From the NCBI RefSeq assembly GCF_042433085.1, contig NZ_JBHLWA010000018.1, positions 27,068 to 91,067 on the forward strand: a DNA stretch of 64,000 nt. Reading direction: 5' to 3'. Under the pieces are notes generated by a model. The model searched no databases, was not told where the DNA came from, and saw only the letters and a list, made by a program, of their open reading frames with translations. Positions 35,872-45,442 of the stretch are shown here, piece after piece. Position numbers and translations under genes: made by a program. The DNA comes from Gallibacterium melopsittaci. GTDB taxonomy: Bacteria; Pseudomonadota; Gammaproteobacteria; Enterobacterales; Pasteurellaceae. Every line of letters starts with the position of its first letter. Position 1 is the stretch's first letter.

Positions 35872-36073
35872 CGCATAGCTCCTTTTTTTACCTGCGCTAA
35901 AAAAGCCTTGATTTATCATACTCCGATCAAACTATTGCTTCATCTATCTCATATCAAGAATGTGATTCAGTCTAAAAAATTTCAGATGTGACTATTGTGT
36001 CTTTTAATGTTTTGGTACATAGCTCGAACACACTATTTCCGATTTACATAAAAAATATCACCAAAACCATAAA

Positions 36074-36805
36074 CTACAACTTTAAATAAAAAGGTTGGAA
36101 AATTGGAATTACGTCTGAATGGTACTGATGTTGTTCAGTATAAATGGTAAGTTGTGAAGACTTAGTTTCACTTCGCAACTCACTACGCACAAAACTTAAT
36201 AAAATACGTTGTGGAGATTTCCCTACTTTAGTGACCACCTTACAGAGATGTTCACACGTTAAGCCAATGTCTTCTGCTTGTAACTGTTGTAACAATGTCA
36301 TTCCAGCAGCAAAAGGTAACACAAATTGTATTTTGCCTCGTTCACTTAAGCAGGCTCTCGCTGCTTTTAACCAAGCCAAATGTGAAGAATTACCTAAATA
36401 ACGTGCCATTTCTCGCGAATCATCACGACATTTATTCGCCGTGGCAAAATAAGGCGGATTTGCCACAATTAAATCAAATCGTTGTGTAGTTTGTTGACAA
36501 AACTCGACAACATCACCGTGTATTACATTTACACGTTCTTGCCATGGCGACATTGCTACATTCTCTACTGCTTGTCGATACGCATTGTTCTCAATTTCTA
36601 CCGCAGTAATTTGACAATTTTCTGATGTTCGTTGTGCTAACATCAAGGCAATTAATCCCGTACCACAACCTAAATCTAAAATTGAATAGGTATGTGAAAT
36701 ATCTGCCCAAGCACCCAATAACACACCATCCGTGCCAACTTTCATCGCACATTGGTCATGATAAATTTTAAATTGCTTAAATTGAAAACCAGAACGTTCT
36801 ATCAT
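36074..36805 (-). CDS. trmN6: tRNA1(Val) adenine-37 N6-methyltransferase
   Basis: SAM-dependent methyltransferase (YfiC/TrmN6) that makes m6A37 in tRNA-Val(cmo5UAC). The 243-residue protein opens with FQFKQFKIYHDQCAMKVGTDGVLLGAWA, a YfiC hallmark. It contains the SAM-binding LDLGCGTGLIALML near residue 46 and the catalytic NPPYF motif near residue 116. It is divergent from srmB with 93 bases between the starts, the same pairing known in other gammaproteobacteria. Confidence 0.92.
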   Translation of the reverse strand: MIERSGFQFKQFKIYHDQCAMKVGTDGVLLGAWADISHTYSILDLGCGTGLIALMLAQRTSENCQITAVEIENNAYRQAVENVAMSPWQERVNVIHGDVVEFCQQTTQRFDLIVANPPYFATANKCRDDSREMARYLGNSSHLAWLKAARACLSERGKIQFVLPFAAGMTLLQQLQAEDIGLTCEHLCKVVTKVGKSPQRILLSFVRSELRSETKSSQLTIYTEQHQYHSDVIPIFQPFYLKL

Positions 36806-36898
36806 CAGAGAATATTATGTACAACGAGGATTGAGTAAGGATATTTTAATAAAATTTCGCTATAATTCGAGGCTGATTTTATACATTAGAGAAATTTT

Positions 36899-38239
36899 AT
36901 GACTATTGCGACCTTTGAAGAATTTGATCTCGCACCTGAATTATTGAAAGCCTTAGCCAAAAAAGGATTATCCAGACCAACTGCTGTTCAATGTGAAGCG
37001 ATTCCTGCTGCTATGGATGCCCGTGATGTATTAGGATCGTCACCAACAGGAACAGGCAAAACACTCGCATTTTTATTACCAGCTATTCAATACTTATTGG
37101 ATTTTCCACGCCGTAAACCTGGTGCACCAAGAGTATTAGTTTTAACCCCAACACGTGAATTAGCAATGCAAGTGGCAGAACAAGCAGAACAACTTGCTTG
37201 TTTTACTTCATTAAGTATTGCCACTATTACTGGCGGTGTAGCTTACCAAAACCATGGTGAAATTTTTAATAAAAATCAAGATATGGTGATTGCCACACCT
37301 GGGCGACTATTGCAGTACATTAAAGAAGAGAATTTTGATTGTCGTGCCGTAGAGATTTTAATTTTTGATGAAGCCGATCGCATGTTACAAATGGGGTTTG
37401 GGCAAGATGCCGAACAGATTGCTGCCGAAACTCGTTGGCGTAAACAAACTCTACTTTTCTCTGCAACATTAGAGGGCGAAGCCTTAACCGATTTTGCAGA
37501 ACGTTTACTGAATGATCCTGTTGAAATTAATGCTGAACCAAGTCGTCGTGAACGTAAGAAAATTCAACAATGGTATTACCACGCTGATAGCCGTGAACAT
37601 AAAATCAAGTTACTCGCTCGAGCAATTATTGATGAACAAGTGAGTAAGGGAATTATCTTTGTGCGTAAGCGTGAAGAAGTGCGTGAACTTTCCGAAACCT
37701 TGCGTAAACGAGGCATTCGTAGCACTTATCTTGAAGGGGAAATGGCACAAACTCAGCGGAATAATGCGATTGAAAAATTACGTGATGGTGTTGTAACCGT
37801 TTTAGTTGCCACTAACGTTGCTGCTCGCGGTATCGATATTGATGATATTTCACACGTATTTAATTTTGACTTGCCTTATAGTGCTGATGTCTATCTACAC
37901 CGTATCGGTCGTACCGCTCGTGCAGGCAAAAAAGGGACTGCCATTTCCTTGGTTGAAGCACATGATTATCCACTACTAGGTAAAATTCGCCGTTATACGG
38001 GCGAACTGTTAAAACCAAGAGTCATTGCTGATCTTGCACCTCGTACCAAAGCACCAAAAGATGGTGATGTGAAAAAAGTAAGCAAAAAACAGAAAGCACG
38101 AATTAAGCAGAAGAAAGCGGAAGCAAAACAAGCAACCACCAAGAAAAAAGTAAAATTACGCCATCGTGATACCAAGAATATCGGCAAACGTCGTATTCCA
38201 ACAGCAGTGCGACTTGCACAACAAAATCAGGAGAAATAA
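36899..38239 (+). CDS. srmB: ATP-dependent RNA helicase SrmB
   Basis: DEAD-box helicase that helps early assembly of the 50S ribosomal subunit. The 446 residues carry the full motif set: PTAVQCEAIP (Q motif), SPTGTGKT (Walker A), PTRELAMQV, ITGGVAYQN, FDEADRM (DEAD), LLFSATLEG (SAT) and HRIGRTARAG. The basic C-terminal tail (from about 385, lysine-rich, with KLRHRDTKNIGKRRIP) matches SrmB rather than other DEAD proteins. A TATAAT lies at 36861-36866, 33 bases before the ATG. It is followed after three bases by the small multidrug transporter gene. Confidence 0.94.
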   Translation: MTIATFEEFDLAPELLKALAKKGLSRPTAVQCEAIPAAMDARDVLGSSPTGTGKTLAFLLPAIQYLLDFPRRKPGAPRVLVLTPTRELAMQVAEQAEQLACFTSLSIATITGGVAYQNHGEIFNKNQDMVIATPGRLLQYIKEENFDCRAVEILIFDEADRMLQMGFGQDAEQIAAETRWRKQTLLFSATLEGEALTDFAERLLNDPVEINAEPSRRERKKIQQWYYHADSREHKIKLLARAIIDEQVSKGIIFVRKREEVRELSETLRKRGIRSTYLEGEMAQTQRNNAIEKLRDGVVTVLVATNVAARGIDIDDISHVFNFDLPYSADVYLHRIGRTARAGKKGTAISLVEAHDYPLLGKIRRYTGELLKPRVIADLAPRTKAPKDGDVKKVSKKQKARIKQKKAEAKQATTKKKVKLRHRDTKNIGKRRIPTAVRLAQQNQEK

Positions 38240-38242
38240 TCA

Positions 38243-38575
38243 ATGTTAATGTGGTTATTGCTATTGATGGCAATCATACTAGAGGTGATTGGTACAACTA
38301 GCTTACGTTATAGCAACGGCTTTACCCAACCACTTTACACGTTCATTACCTTAGGTTGTTATGCCAGTAGTTTCTTTTTGTTAGCTAAAATTGTCCAAGT
38401 TATTCCTATCGGGATCACTTATGCAATCTGGTCAGGTGTAGGTATTCTATTTATCGCCTTAATTGGGCGATATTTATTTAAACAACAGTTAGATCTTGCG
38501 GCGATTATCGGTATCGTATTTATCTTAATCGGCGTATTAATTATCAATTTATTCTCGCATACAGCGGGACATTAA
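38243..38575 (+). CDS. EmrE-like small multidrug resistance transporter
   Basis: A 110-residue protein with four membrane helices. The essential proton- and drug-binding glutamate is present at position 14 in AIILEVIGTT, and the signature GITYAIWSGVGI is present, including the tryptophan of the EmrE substrate site. Sequence and length match EmrE better than SugE/Gdx, so export of quaternary ammonium and lipophilic cations by proton antiport is likely. It is squeezed between srmB (3 bases) and glmU (16 bases), so it probably rides on the srmB transcript. Confidence 0.85.
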   Translation: MLMWLLLLMAIILEVIGTTSLRYSNGFTQPLYTFITLGCYASSFFLLAKIVQVIPIGITYAIWSGVGILFIALIGRYLFKQQLDLAAIIGIVFILIGVLIINLFSHTAGH

Positions 38576-38591
38576 TCGGATAGAGGAAATT

Positions 38592-39977
38592 ATGAATAAA
38601 ACCCCATTCAGTGTCGTCATTCTTGCGGCAGGTAAAGGTACTCGGATGTATTCAGATTTGCCAAAAGTACTACACCCAATAGCGGGTAAACCAATGGTAA
38701 AACACGTGATTGATACTGTGGCACAACTTGGTGCAGAGAACATTCATTTAGTTTATGGACATGGTGCAGAATTATTACAACAACGTTTAGCAAATGAACC
38801 TGTCAACTGGGTGTTACAAGCTGAACAGTTAGGAACAGGGCACGCTATGCAACAAGCTGCGCCTTTTTTCAACGATGATGAAACTATTGTAATGTTATAT
38901 GGCGATGGACCATTAATTTCAGCGACAACGATTGAGCAACTTCTTGCCGCAAAACCTGAGAATGGTATTGCGTTATTAACCGTGAAACTTGCTGATCCAA
39001 CAGGCTATGGGCGTATTTTGCGTGAGAATAATCTACCTGAGGGAAATATTACTGGCATAGTGGAACAAAAAGACGCTACTCCAGAACAATTAAAAATCCA
39101 AGAAGCGAATACAGGCTTACTTGCTTGTGATGGAAAAAGTTTAAAAAAATGGCTCTCTCAACTAACTAACAATAATGCACAAAAAGAGTATTACATCACT
39201 GATGTGATTGCGATGGCATATCAAGATGGCTGTCAAGTCGTTGCTGTTCATCCACAAGATCCAATGGAAGTCGAGGGCGTGAACAACCGTTTACAACTTG
39301 CTCGTTTAGAACGTTACTATCAACAAAAAAATGCTGAACGCTTGATGCTAGCTGGCGTAACACTATTAGATCCAAACCGTTTTGATTTACGTGGAACATT
39401 AGTCCATGGTAAAGATATTGAGATCGACGCCAATGTGATTATTGAAGGGACTGTGAAACTCGGGGATCGGGTCAAAATTGGTGCGGGTTGTGTGTTGAAA
39501 AATGTTGAAATCGGCGATGATGTAGAAATCAAACCTTATTCTGTATTTGAAGATGCGATCATTGGTAATAAAGCACAAGTTGGTCCATTCTCACGTTTAC
39601 GCCCAGGTGCACAACTCGCCGATAATACGCACGTTGGCAACTTCGTAGAAATCAAGAAAGCGACCGTAGGAGAAAATTCTAAAGTCAATCACCTCACTTA
39701 TATCGGTGATAGTGTTATCGGCAAAGATTGTAATATTGGTGCTGGTGTTATTACTTGTAATTATGATGGTGCGAATAAATTCCAAACAACAATTGGTGAT
39801 AATGTCTTTGTTGGTTCTGATGTACAGCTTGTCGCACCTGTTTCCGTTGCAGATGGTGCAACTATTGGTGCAGGCTCAACAATTACCCGTAATGTTGGTG
39901 AAAATGAGTTAGTTATTACTCGTGTACCGCAAAAACATATCCAAGGTTGGCAACGTCCTACTAAGAAAAAAGGATAA
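38592..39977 (+). CDS. glmU: Bifunctional UDP-GlcNAc pyrophosphorylase / GlcN-1-P acetyltransferase
   Basis: Makes UDP-N-acetylglucosamine for peptidoglycan and LPS. The N-terminal uridyltransferase (residues 1-230) has LAAGKGTRMYSDLPKVLHP, LYGDGPL and the aspartate of ITDVIAMA. The C-terminal left-handed beta-helix (about 250-461) has hexapeptide repeats, the acetyltransferase histidine in KPYSVFEDA...VGNFVEIKK and NYDGANK. The length of 461 matches the family (456 in E. coli). A strong terminator follows directly. Confidence 0.97.
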   Translation: MNKTPFSVVILAAGKGTRMYSDLPKVLHPIAGKPMVKHVIDTVAQLGAENIHLVYGHGAELLQQRLANEPVNWVLQAEQLGTGHAMQQAAPFFNDDETIVMLYGDGPLISATTIEQLLAAKPENGIALLTVKLADPTGYGRILRENNLPEGNITGIVEQKDATPEQLKIQEANTGLLACDGKSLKKWLSQLTNNNAQKEYYITDVIAMAYQDGCQVVAVHPQDPMEVEGVNNRLQLARLERYYQQKNAERLMLAGVTLLDPNRFDLRGTLVHGKDIEIDANVIIEGTVKLGDRVKIGAGCVLKNVEIGDDVEIKPYSVFEDAIIGNKAQVGPFSRLRPGAQLADNTHVGNFVEIKKATVGENSKVNHLTYIGDSVIGKDCNIGAGVITCNYDGANKFQTTIGDNVFVGSDVQLVAPVSVADGATIGAGSTITRNVGENELVITRVPQKHIQGWQRPTKKKG

Positions 39978-39982
39978 TCCTC

Positions 39983-40014
39983 AAAAAATGCAGTGAATCT
40001 CCACTGCATTTTTT
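39983..40014 (+). terminator. Intrinsic terminator after glmU
   Basis: AAAAAATGCAGTG (39983-39995) pairs with CACTGCATTTTTT (40002-40014) around a 6-base loop, and the T-run continues to 40016. It starts six bases after the stop. Confidence 0.9.
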
Positions 40015-40165
40015 TTATTTTTGTGATCCCTGCCATATTTCTGAAATTAAAAGTATTCTCCATATTTACAAATAGAATGGAGTGGATTTATCATTAGGTC
40101 ATCTTTTAATCCATTCAAGTGCAGTTTCGAAGAATGGTCAACTCATAAACTCTAAGGGTGATACT

Positions 40166-41308
40166 ATGAAATTACAAAAAACTTTTCTCCATTCTATGAT
40201 CGTTGCTGGTCTTTCTGTAGCAGCTTTCGCTGCACAAGCTGGTCAATATCCTGATCTACCAGTTGGTATCAAAAGTGGTGGTGGTGCATTAATCGGTGAC
40301 ACCGTATATGTCGGCTTAGGTTCTGGTGCAGATAAATTTTATGCACTTAACTTAAAATCAGCGAAAGATGGTTGGAAAGAAATTGCTGCATTCCCTGGTG
40401 GTGACCGTTCTCAACCTGTAGTAAGTGCCGTTGACGGTAAACTTTATGTATTCGGTGGCTTACAAAAAAATGAAAAAGGTGAATTACAATTAGTTAATGA
40501 TGCTTATAGCTATGATCCACAAAATAATACTTGGACAAAATTACCAACTCGTTCACCACTTGGCTTAGTGGGTGCAACTGGTGTTAATTATGGTGATAAA
40601 GTATTCGTAGTGGGTGGTTCTAACCTTTCTATCTTTAATGGTTATTTCCAAGACTATACCGCTGCTGGTACAGACAAAGCAAAACAAGAAGCGGTAATGG
40701 GAGCTTATTTCAATCAACGTCCTCAAGATTACTTCTTCAATACCACTTTCTTCAGTTATCAACCATCAACCAACAAATGGCGTAACGAAGGACAATTACC
40801 ATTCTCTGGCCGTGCTGGTGCTGCAGTAACTGTTGCTGGTGATGTTATTACTGTGATTAACGGTGAAATCAAGCCAGGTTTAAGAACAGCTGAAGCTAGC
40901 CAAGGTAAATTTAATAAATATGGCACTGTGGATTGGAAAAAACTTCCTAACTTACCAGAACCACAAAAAGGTACAGTACAAGAAGGTTTAGCTGGTGCAT
41001 ATGCTGGTTATAGTAATGGTCACTTATTAGTAACTGGTGGAGCAAACTTCCCAGGTGCAACCAAACAATTTAAAGAAGGTAAACTCTTCGCTCACCAAGG
41101 CCTTAAAAAAGCTTATCCAGCCGAAGTATTTAGCTTAGATAAAGGTAAATGGAAACAAATTGGTAAATTACCTTACGGTTCAGGTTATGGCGTTGCAGTT
41201 TCTTATGATAATAAAGTAATTCTTATCGGTGGTGAAACTGACGGTGGTAAACCATTAACAGCAGTACGTACATTGAGCTTCGATGGTAAAAAATTAACTG
41301 TTGAATAA
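40166..41308 (+). CDS. nanM: Periplasmic N-acetylneuraminate epimerase (mutarotase)
   Basis: Speeds conversion of alpha- to beta-sialic acid in the periplasm before uptake. The start at 40166 opens a signal peptide (MKLQKTFLHSMIVAGL...AAQA). The ORF could begin at 40082, but that extension is not signal-like. The 380-residue protein has kelch-type beta-propeller blades (KLYVFGGL, KVFVVGGSN, VTGGANFPG, VILIGGETDGG) and matches E. coli NanM in IFNGYFQDYTAAG and EIKPGLRTAEA. No sialic acid transporter or nan catabolic genes are beside it in the window. Its terminator makes it a single-gene unit. Confidence 0.92.
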   Translation: MKLQKTFLHSMIVAGLSVAAFAAQAGQYPDLPVGIKSGGGALIGDTVYVGLGSGADKFYALNLKSAKDGWKEIAAFPGGDRSQPVVSAVDGKLYVFGGLQKNEKGELQLVNDAYSYDPQNNTWTKLPTRSPLGLVGATGVNYGDKVFVVGGSNLSIFNGYFQDYTAAGTDKAKQEAVMGAYFNQRPQDYFFNTTFFSYQPSTNKWRNEGQLPFSGRAGAAVTVAGDVITVINGEIKPGLRTAEASQGKFNKYGTVDWKKLPNLPEPQKGTVQEGLAGAYAGYSNGHLLVTGGANFPGATKQFKEGKLFAHQGLKKAYPAEVFSLDKGKWKQIGKLPYGSGYGVAVSYDNKVILIGGETDGGKPLTAVRTLSFDGKKLTVE

Positions 41309-41335
41309 GCAAAGCTTCTCCTCTTGAGTTATTTT

Positions 41336-41368
41336 GAAGCATGGGTACTCTCCCCCATGCTTCTTTTT
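41336..41368 (+). terminator. Intrinsic terminator after nanM
   Basis: GAAGCATGGG (41336-41345) pairs with CCCATGCTTC (41354-41363), followed by TTTTT. Confidence 0.88.
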
Positions 41369-41465
41369 CTTTCCAGAGAGTACTCTTTTCATCTAATACC
41401 TTAAATTTATTCCTATTAAGTAGTACACTATCGAAACTTATTGGCTAAACTACAGAGGACTTATC

Positions 41466-42140
41466 ATGCAACCATTTCTAATTGCTCCATCCATTCTTTC
41501 TGCCAACCTTGCTCATCTAGGCGATGATGTAAAAAATGTACTTGCTGCGGGTGCAGATGTTATTCATTTTGATGTGATGGATAACCATTATGTGCCTAAT
41601 CTCACTTTTGGACCAGCCATTTGCCAAGCATTACGTGATGATGGAATTACTGCACCAATTGATGTGCATTTGATGGTTAAACCTGTTGATCGTATTATTC
41701 CTGATTTTGCAAAAGCTGGTGCAACCTCTATAACATTTCATCCAGAAGCAAGTGAACATATTGATCGTTCTTTGCAATTAATTAAAGATCATGGTTGCCA
41801 AGCAGGTTTAGTCTTTAATCCAGCCACGCCATTAAGTTATCTTGATTATGTAATGGACAAAATTGATATTATTTTAATTATGTCTGTGAATCCTGGTTTT
41901 GGTGGGCAATCATTCTTACCATCTGCTTTAGAAAAACTACAACAAGCACGAAAACGTATCGAAGAGAGTGGCAGAAGTATTCGCCTTGAAGTCGATGGTG
42001 GGGTAAAAGTAGAAAATATTGCACAAATTGCACAAGCAGGTGCCGATATGTTTGTCGCTGGATCAGCTATCTTCGGTAAACCTGATTATCAACAAGTTAT
42101 TCTGGCAATGCGTCAACAATTAGCCACTGTAACCAAATAA
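41466..42140 (+). CDS. rpe: Ribulose-phosphate 3-epimerase
   Basis: Interconverts ribulose 5-phosphate and xylulose 5-phosphate in the pentose phosphate pathway. The 224-residue TIM barrel begins IAPSILSANLAHLGDDV. The metal and catalytic residues lie in HFDVMDNHYVPN, IDVHLMV, ITFHPEAS and LEVDGGV. The phosphate-binding loop is near GGVKVENIAQIA and AGSAIFG. It is the first gene of rpe-gph-trpS, an order shared with E. coli. Confidence 0.96.
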   Translation: MQPFLIAPSILSANLAHLGDDVKNVLAAGADVIHFDVMDNHYVPNLTFGPAICQALRDDGITAPIDVHLMVKPVDRIIPDFAKAGATSITFHPEASEHIDRSLQLIKDHGCQAGLVFNPATPLSYLDYVMDKIDIILIMSVNPGFGGQSFLPSALEKLQQARKRIEESGRSIRLEVDGGVKVENIAQIAQAGADMFVAGSAIFGKPDYQQVILAMRQQLATVTK

Positions 42141-42157
42141 AATGACAAGGAAATCAT

Positions 42158-42817
42158 ATGAGTCAATTTAAAGCTATTGGATTTGATCTTGATGGTACGT
42201 TGGTCAATAGCTTACCAGATCTCACTTTAGCCATAAGTAATACCTTTAAAGAGTTCGATTTACCAACTCCTAATGAAGAATTAGTCCTTACTTGGATAGG
42301 AAATGGTGCCGATATTTTATTAGCTCGAGCCTTAGAATGGGCAGATGCTACCCCATCAACCGACATCCTAAAACAAATGAAAGTACGCTTTAATGTCCAT
42401 TATGGGGAAAATATTTGTAATAAAAGTGAACTCTATCCAAATGTGAAACAAACATTAGTTACATTAAAAGAGCAAGGCTTTACATTAGCGGTTGTTACTA
42501 ATAAACCTACTCAGCATGTTTTGCCTGTACTCAAAGCCTTTGAGATTGATCATTTATTTACTGAAACCTTAGGTGGTCAATCCTTACCCGCTATCAAACC
42601 GCATCCAGCGCCACTCTTCTATCTCTGTGGTAAATTTGGAATTTTGCCTCAAGAGTTACTCTTTGTTGGTGACTCCAAAAATGATATCTTAGCTGCCCGA
42701 GCGGCTGGCTGTGCTGTGGTTGGTTTAACTTACGGCTATAACTATAATGTGCCTATCGCCGAATCCAAACCTGATTGGGTTTTTAGTGATTTTGCAAAAC
42801 TTTTAACCATTGTGTAA
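42158..42817 (+). CDS. gph: Phosphoglycolate phosphatase
   Basis: HAD-family hydrolase that removes phosphate from 2-phosphoglycolate, a product of DNA repair. The 219 residues contain FDLDGTLVNS (nucleophile Asp), VVTNKPTQHV (motif II), KPHPAPLFYLC and FVGDSKNDILAARAAG (motif IV). Family length is about 220-250. It follows rpe by 17 bases and precedes trpS by 18, so it is in the same operon. Confidence 0.94.
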   Translation: MSQFKAIGFDLDGTLVNSLPDLTLAISNTFKEFDLPTPNEELVLTWIGNGADILLARALEWADATPSTDILKQMKVRFNVHYGENICNKSELYPNVKQTLVTLKEQGFTLAVVTNKPTQHVLPVLKAFEIDHLFTETLGGQSLPAIKPHPAPLFYLCGKFGILPQELLFVGDSKNDILAARAAGCAVVGLTYGYNYNVPIAESKPDWVFSDFAKLLTIV

Positions 42818-42835
42818 TCGAATTAAGGAAAAAAA

Positions 42836-43843
42836 ATGAGTAAAAAACCTATTGTATTTAGTGGCGTTCAACCTTCTGGTGAACTAACTATCGGAAACTA
42901 CCTTGGAGCATTACGCCAATGGGTGAAAATGCAAGACGAATACGAATGTTATTTCTGTATCGTTGACTTACATGCCATTACCGTTCGCCAAGATCCTGAA
43001 GCATTACGCAAAGCCACCTTGGATGTATTAGCACTTTACCTTGCATGTGGAATCGATCCTGCAAAAAGCACGATTTTTGTACAATCACATGTGCCAGAAC
43101 ATGCTCAATTAGCTTGGGTTTTAAACTGTTATACCTACTTTGGTGAAATGGGCAGAATGACACAATTTAAAGATAAATCTGCTCGTTATGAAGGAAATGT
43201 CAGTGTAGGTTTATTTACTTATCCCGTTTTAATGGCAGCCGATATCTTATTGTATCAAGCGAAACAAGTTCCTGTTGGTGATGACCAAAAACAACATCTA
43301 GAAATTACCCGTGATATTGCTCAACGTTTTAATGCACTTTATGGTGATATTTTTACCATTCCAGAAGTCTTTATCCCGAAAGCTGGTGCACGTGTGATGT
43401 CATTACTTGATCCAACCAAGAAAATGTCAAAATCTGATGACAATCGCAATAATGTGATTGGCTTACTGGAAGATCCAAAAGCGGTTGCGAAGAAAATTAA
43501 ACGTGCGGTAACGGATTCAGAAGAACCACCTCGTGTCCTCTTTGATATTGAGAATAAACCAGGTGTATCTAATTTATTAAGCATCTTATCTGCAATTACA
43601 GAAAAATCTATTCCAGAATTAGAAGCTGAATTTGCAGGGAAAATGTATGGTCATTTAAAAACCGCTGTTGCCGACGAAGTCAGTGCAATGTTAACGCAAT
43701 TACAAGAACGTTATTACCATTATCGTAATAACGAAGCGTTACTCAATCAAATCTTACATGAAGGCACAATTAAAGCGAAAGCCAAGGCCCAAGAAACATT
43801 ATCAAAAGTGTATCAAGCAGTTGGCTTCGTGCAAAATACCTAA
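42836..43843 (+). CDS. trpS: Tryptophanyl-tRNA synthetase
   Basis: Class I synthetase that charges tRNA-Trp. The 335-residue protein has SGELTIGNYLGALRQW (HIGH-like signature GNYLG), VGDDQKQHLEITRDIA and the KMSKS loop intact in KKMSKSDDN. Length matches bacterial TrpS. It is the last gene of rpe-gph-trpS, with a terminator after it. The cognate tRNA-Trp gene is also in this window, at 63528-63603. Confidence 0.97.
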   Translation: MSKKPIVFSGVQPSGELTIGNYLGALRQWVKMQDEYECYFCIVDLHAITVRQDPEALRKATLDVLALYLACGIDPAKSTIFVQSHVPEHAQLAWVLNCYTYFGEMGRMTQFKDKSARYEGNVSVGLFTYPVLMAADILLYQAKQVPVGDDQKQHLEITRDIAQRFNALYGDIFTIPEVFIPKAGARVMSLLDPTKKMSKSDDNRNNVIGLLEDPKAVAKKIKRAVTDSEEPPRVLFDIENKPGVSNLLSILSAITEKSIPELEAEFAGKMYGHLKTAVADEVSAMLTQLQERYYHYRNNEALLNQILHEGTIKAKAKAQETLSKVYQAVGFVQNT

Positions 43844-43849
43844 AAATAA

Positions 43850-43869
43850 AAGTCCCCTTATTGGGGACT
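43850..43869. terminator. Bidirectional terminator between trpS and ilvA
   Basis: AAGTCCCC and GGGGACTT form a stem around TTAT between two convergent genes. The trpS side has CCTTTTCTCTT downstream and the minus side runs into TTATTTTTA. Confidence 0.8.
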
Positions 43870-43879
43870 TCCTTTTCTC

Positions 43880-45430
43880 TTAACTCAAAAAATACCGATA
43901 CGCTTTACTATCAGTAACATCTTGGCATACATAACCTAATTTACTTAAGTGTTGTTTAAAATCATCCAGATCATCTTGTTCAAACTGGAAGCCTGCCAAA
44001 ATATTACCGTAGTCTGCACCATGCGCACGATAATGGAATAAAGAGATATTCCAATGCGTTCCTAATGTTTCTAAAAACTTCAGTAATGCCCCTTTTTGTT
44101 CAGGGAATTCAAAGCTATATAGCCGTTCAAATTTATCACTATGCGGACGACCGCCAATCATATAACGGATATGCGTTTTCGCGACTTCATCATCTGTCAT
44201 ATCCTCCACATAAAAACCTGCTTGGCTTAAATCATTAATGATCTCGGCTTTTTCTGCTTCATTAATGGTTCTCACCCCAACAAAAATACAGGCTTTTTCT
44301 GCATCAGCATAACGATAATTAAATTCTGTTACCGCACGATTGCCTAAGAGATGACAGAAGGTTAAGAAACTCCCTTTCTGTTCTGGAATCGTAACCGCTA
44401 ATAAGGCCTCACGATTTTCCCCAATCTCACAACGCTCAGAAACATAACGTAAGGTATGGAAATTTAGGTTCGCTCCTGACAAAATTGCCGCAAGATTTTC
44501 ACCTTTTAATTGATGTTGGCGAGCATATTTTTTCAAACCTGCAAGGGATAATGCACCTGATGGTTCAGCAATAGCACGTACATCCTCAAACAGATCTTTC
44601 ATAGCGGCACATACTTCATCACTATCTACCAAAACAATATCATCAAGATACTGTTGGCATAAACGGAAAGTTTCATCACCAATCCGTTTTACCGCCACAC
44701 CGTCGGCAAATAGTCCAACACGCTCTAAATCGACTGGATGTTTCGCTTGTAAAGCAGCATATAAACAAGCAGAATCTTTTGATTCCACGCCAATGACTTT
44801 AATTTCTGGCATCATCTGTTTAATCAACACCGCAACACCAGCCGCCATACCACCCCCACCAACTGGCACAAAAATTCGATCAATATCTGAATTTTGTTGT
44901 AGCATTTCCATTGCTAACGTTCCTTGTCCAGCAATAACCAGAGGGTGATCAAATGGCGGGATAAAGGTCATTTTTTTACTGTCTGCTAATTCAATCGCTT
45001 TCGCTTTCGCTTCATCGAAATTGGCACCATATAACAACACTTCGCCACCAAAACCACGCACCGAATCCACTTTAATACTTGGTGTATTTTGTGGCATAAC
45101 AATGAGGGCTTTTAATCCCAATAACTTAGCAGATAACGCTACTCCCTGTGCATGGTTTCCCGCAGAAGCAGCAATAACACCTGCCGCTTTTTGTTCTGCT
45201 GTTAAAGTTGATAACATCGCATAGGCACCACGCAATTTAAAGCTATGTATTGGCTGCCGATCTTCTCGCTTGATAAAAATATGGTTATCTAAACGATTAG
45301 AGAGTTTTTCCATTTTTTGCAATGGTGTCACTTGTGCTGCTTCATAGACCTTTGAACCGAGTTTTACAATCGCCTTTAAATATTGTGAACCACTTGGTTG
45401 GGCTGTGGTAAGTAATGCTTGCATATCCAT
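43880..45430 (-). CDS. ilvA: Threonine ammonia-lyase (biosynthetic threonine deaminase)
   Basis: First committed step to isoleucine: threonine to 2-oxobutyrate. The PLP lysine lies in HSFKLRGAYAM, the substrate loop in ASAGNHAQGVALSA and the phosphate loop in VGGGGMAAG. The C-terminal third holds two ACT-like regulatory domains (starting near LLAVTIPEQKG and RLYSFEFPEQKG), the sites for isoleucine inhibition and valine activation in this family. The start is uncertain: the open frame reaches a GTG at 45442, and ATG 45430 or 45424 are better. It is the last gene of ilvLGMDA. Confidence 0.95.
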   Translation of the reverse strand: MDMQALLTTAQPSGSQYLKAIVKLGSKVYEAAQVTPLQKMEKLSNRLDNHIFIKREDRQPIHSFKLRGAYAMLSTLTAEQKAAGVIAASAGNHAQGVALSAKLLGLKALIVMPQNTPSIKVDSVRGFGGEVLLYGANFDEAKAKAIELADSKKMTFIPPFDHPLVIAGQGTLAMEMLQQNSDIDRIFVPVGGGGMAAGVAVLIKQMMPEIKVIGVESKDSACLYAALQAKHPVDLERVGLFADGVAVKRIGDETFRLCQQYLDDIVLVDSDEVCAAMKDLFEDVRAIAEPSGALSLAGLKKYARQHQLKGENLAAILSGANLNFHTLRYVSERCEIGENREALLAVTIPEQKGSFLTFCHLLGNRAVTEFNYRYADAEKACIFVGVRTINEAEKAEIINDLSQAGFYVEDMTDDEVAKTHIRYMIGGRPHSDKFERLYSFEFPEQKGALLKFLETLGTHWNISLFHYRAHGADYGNILAGFQFEQDDLDDFKQHLSKLGYVCQDVTDSKAYRYFLS

Positions 45431-45442
45431 AATCTTTACCAC

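Noticed and set aside
40020..40045. TGTGATCCCTGCCATA as a CRP site for nanM
   Set aside because: Only one half-site matches; the second half is poor.
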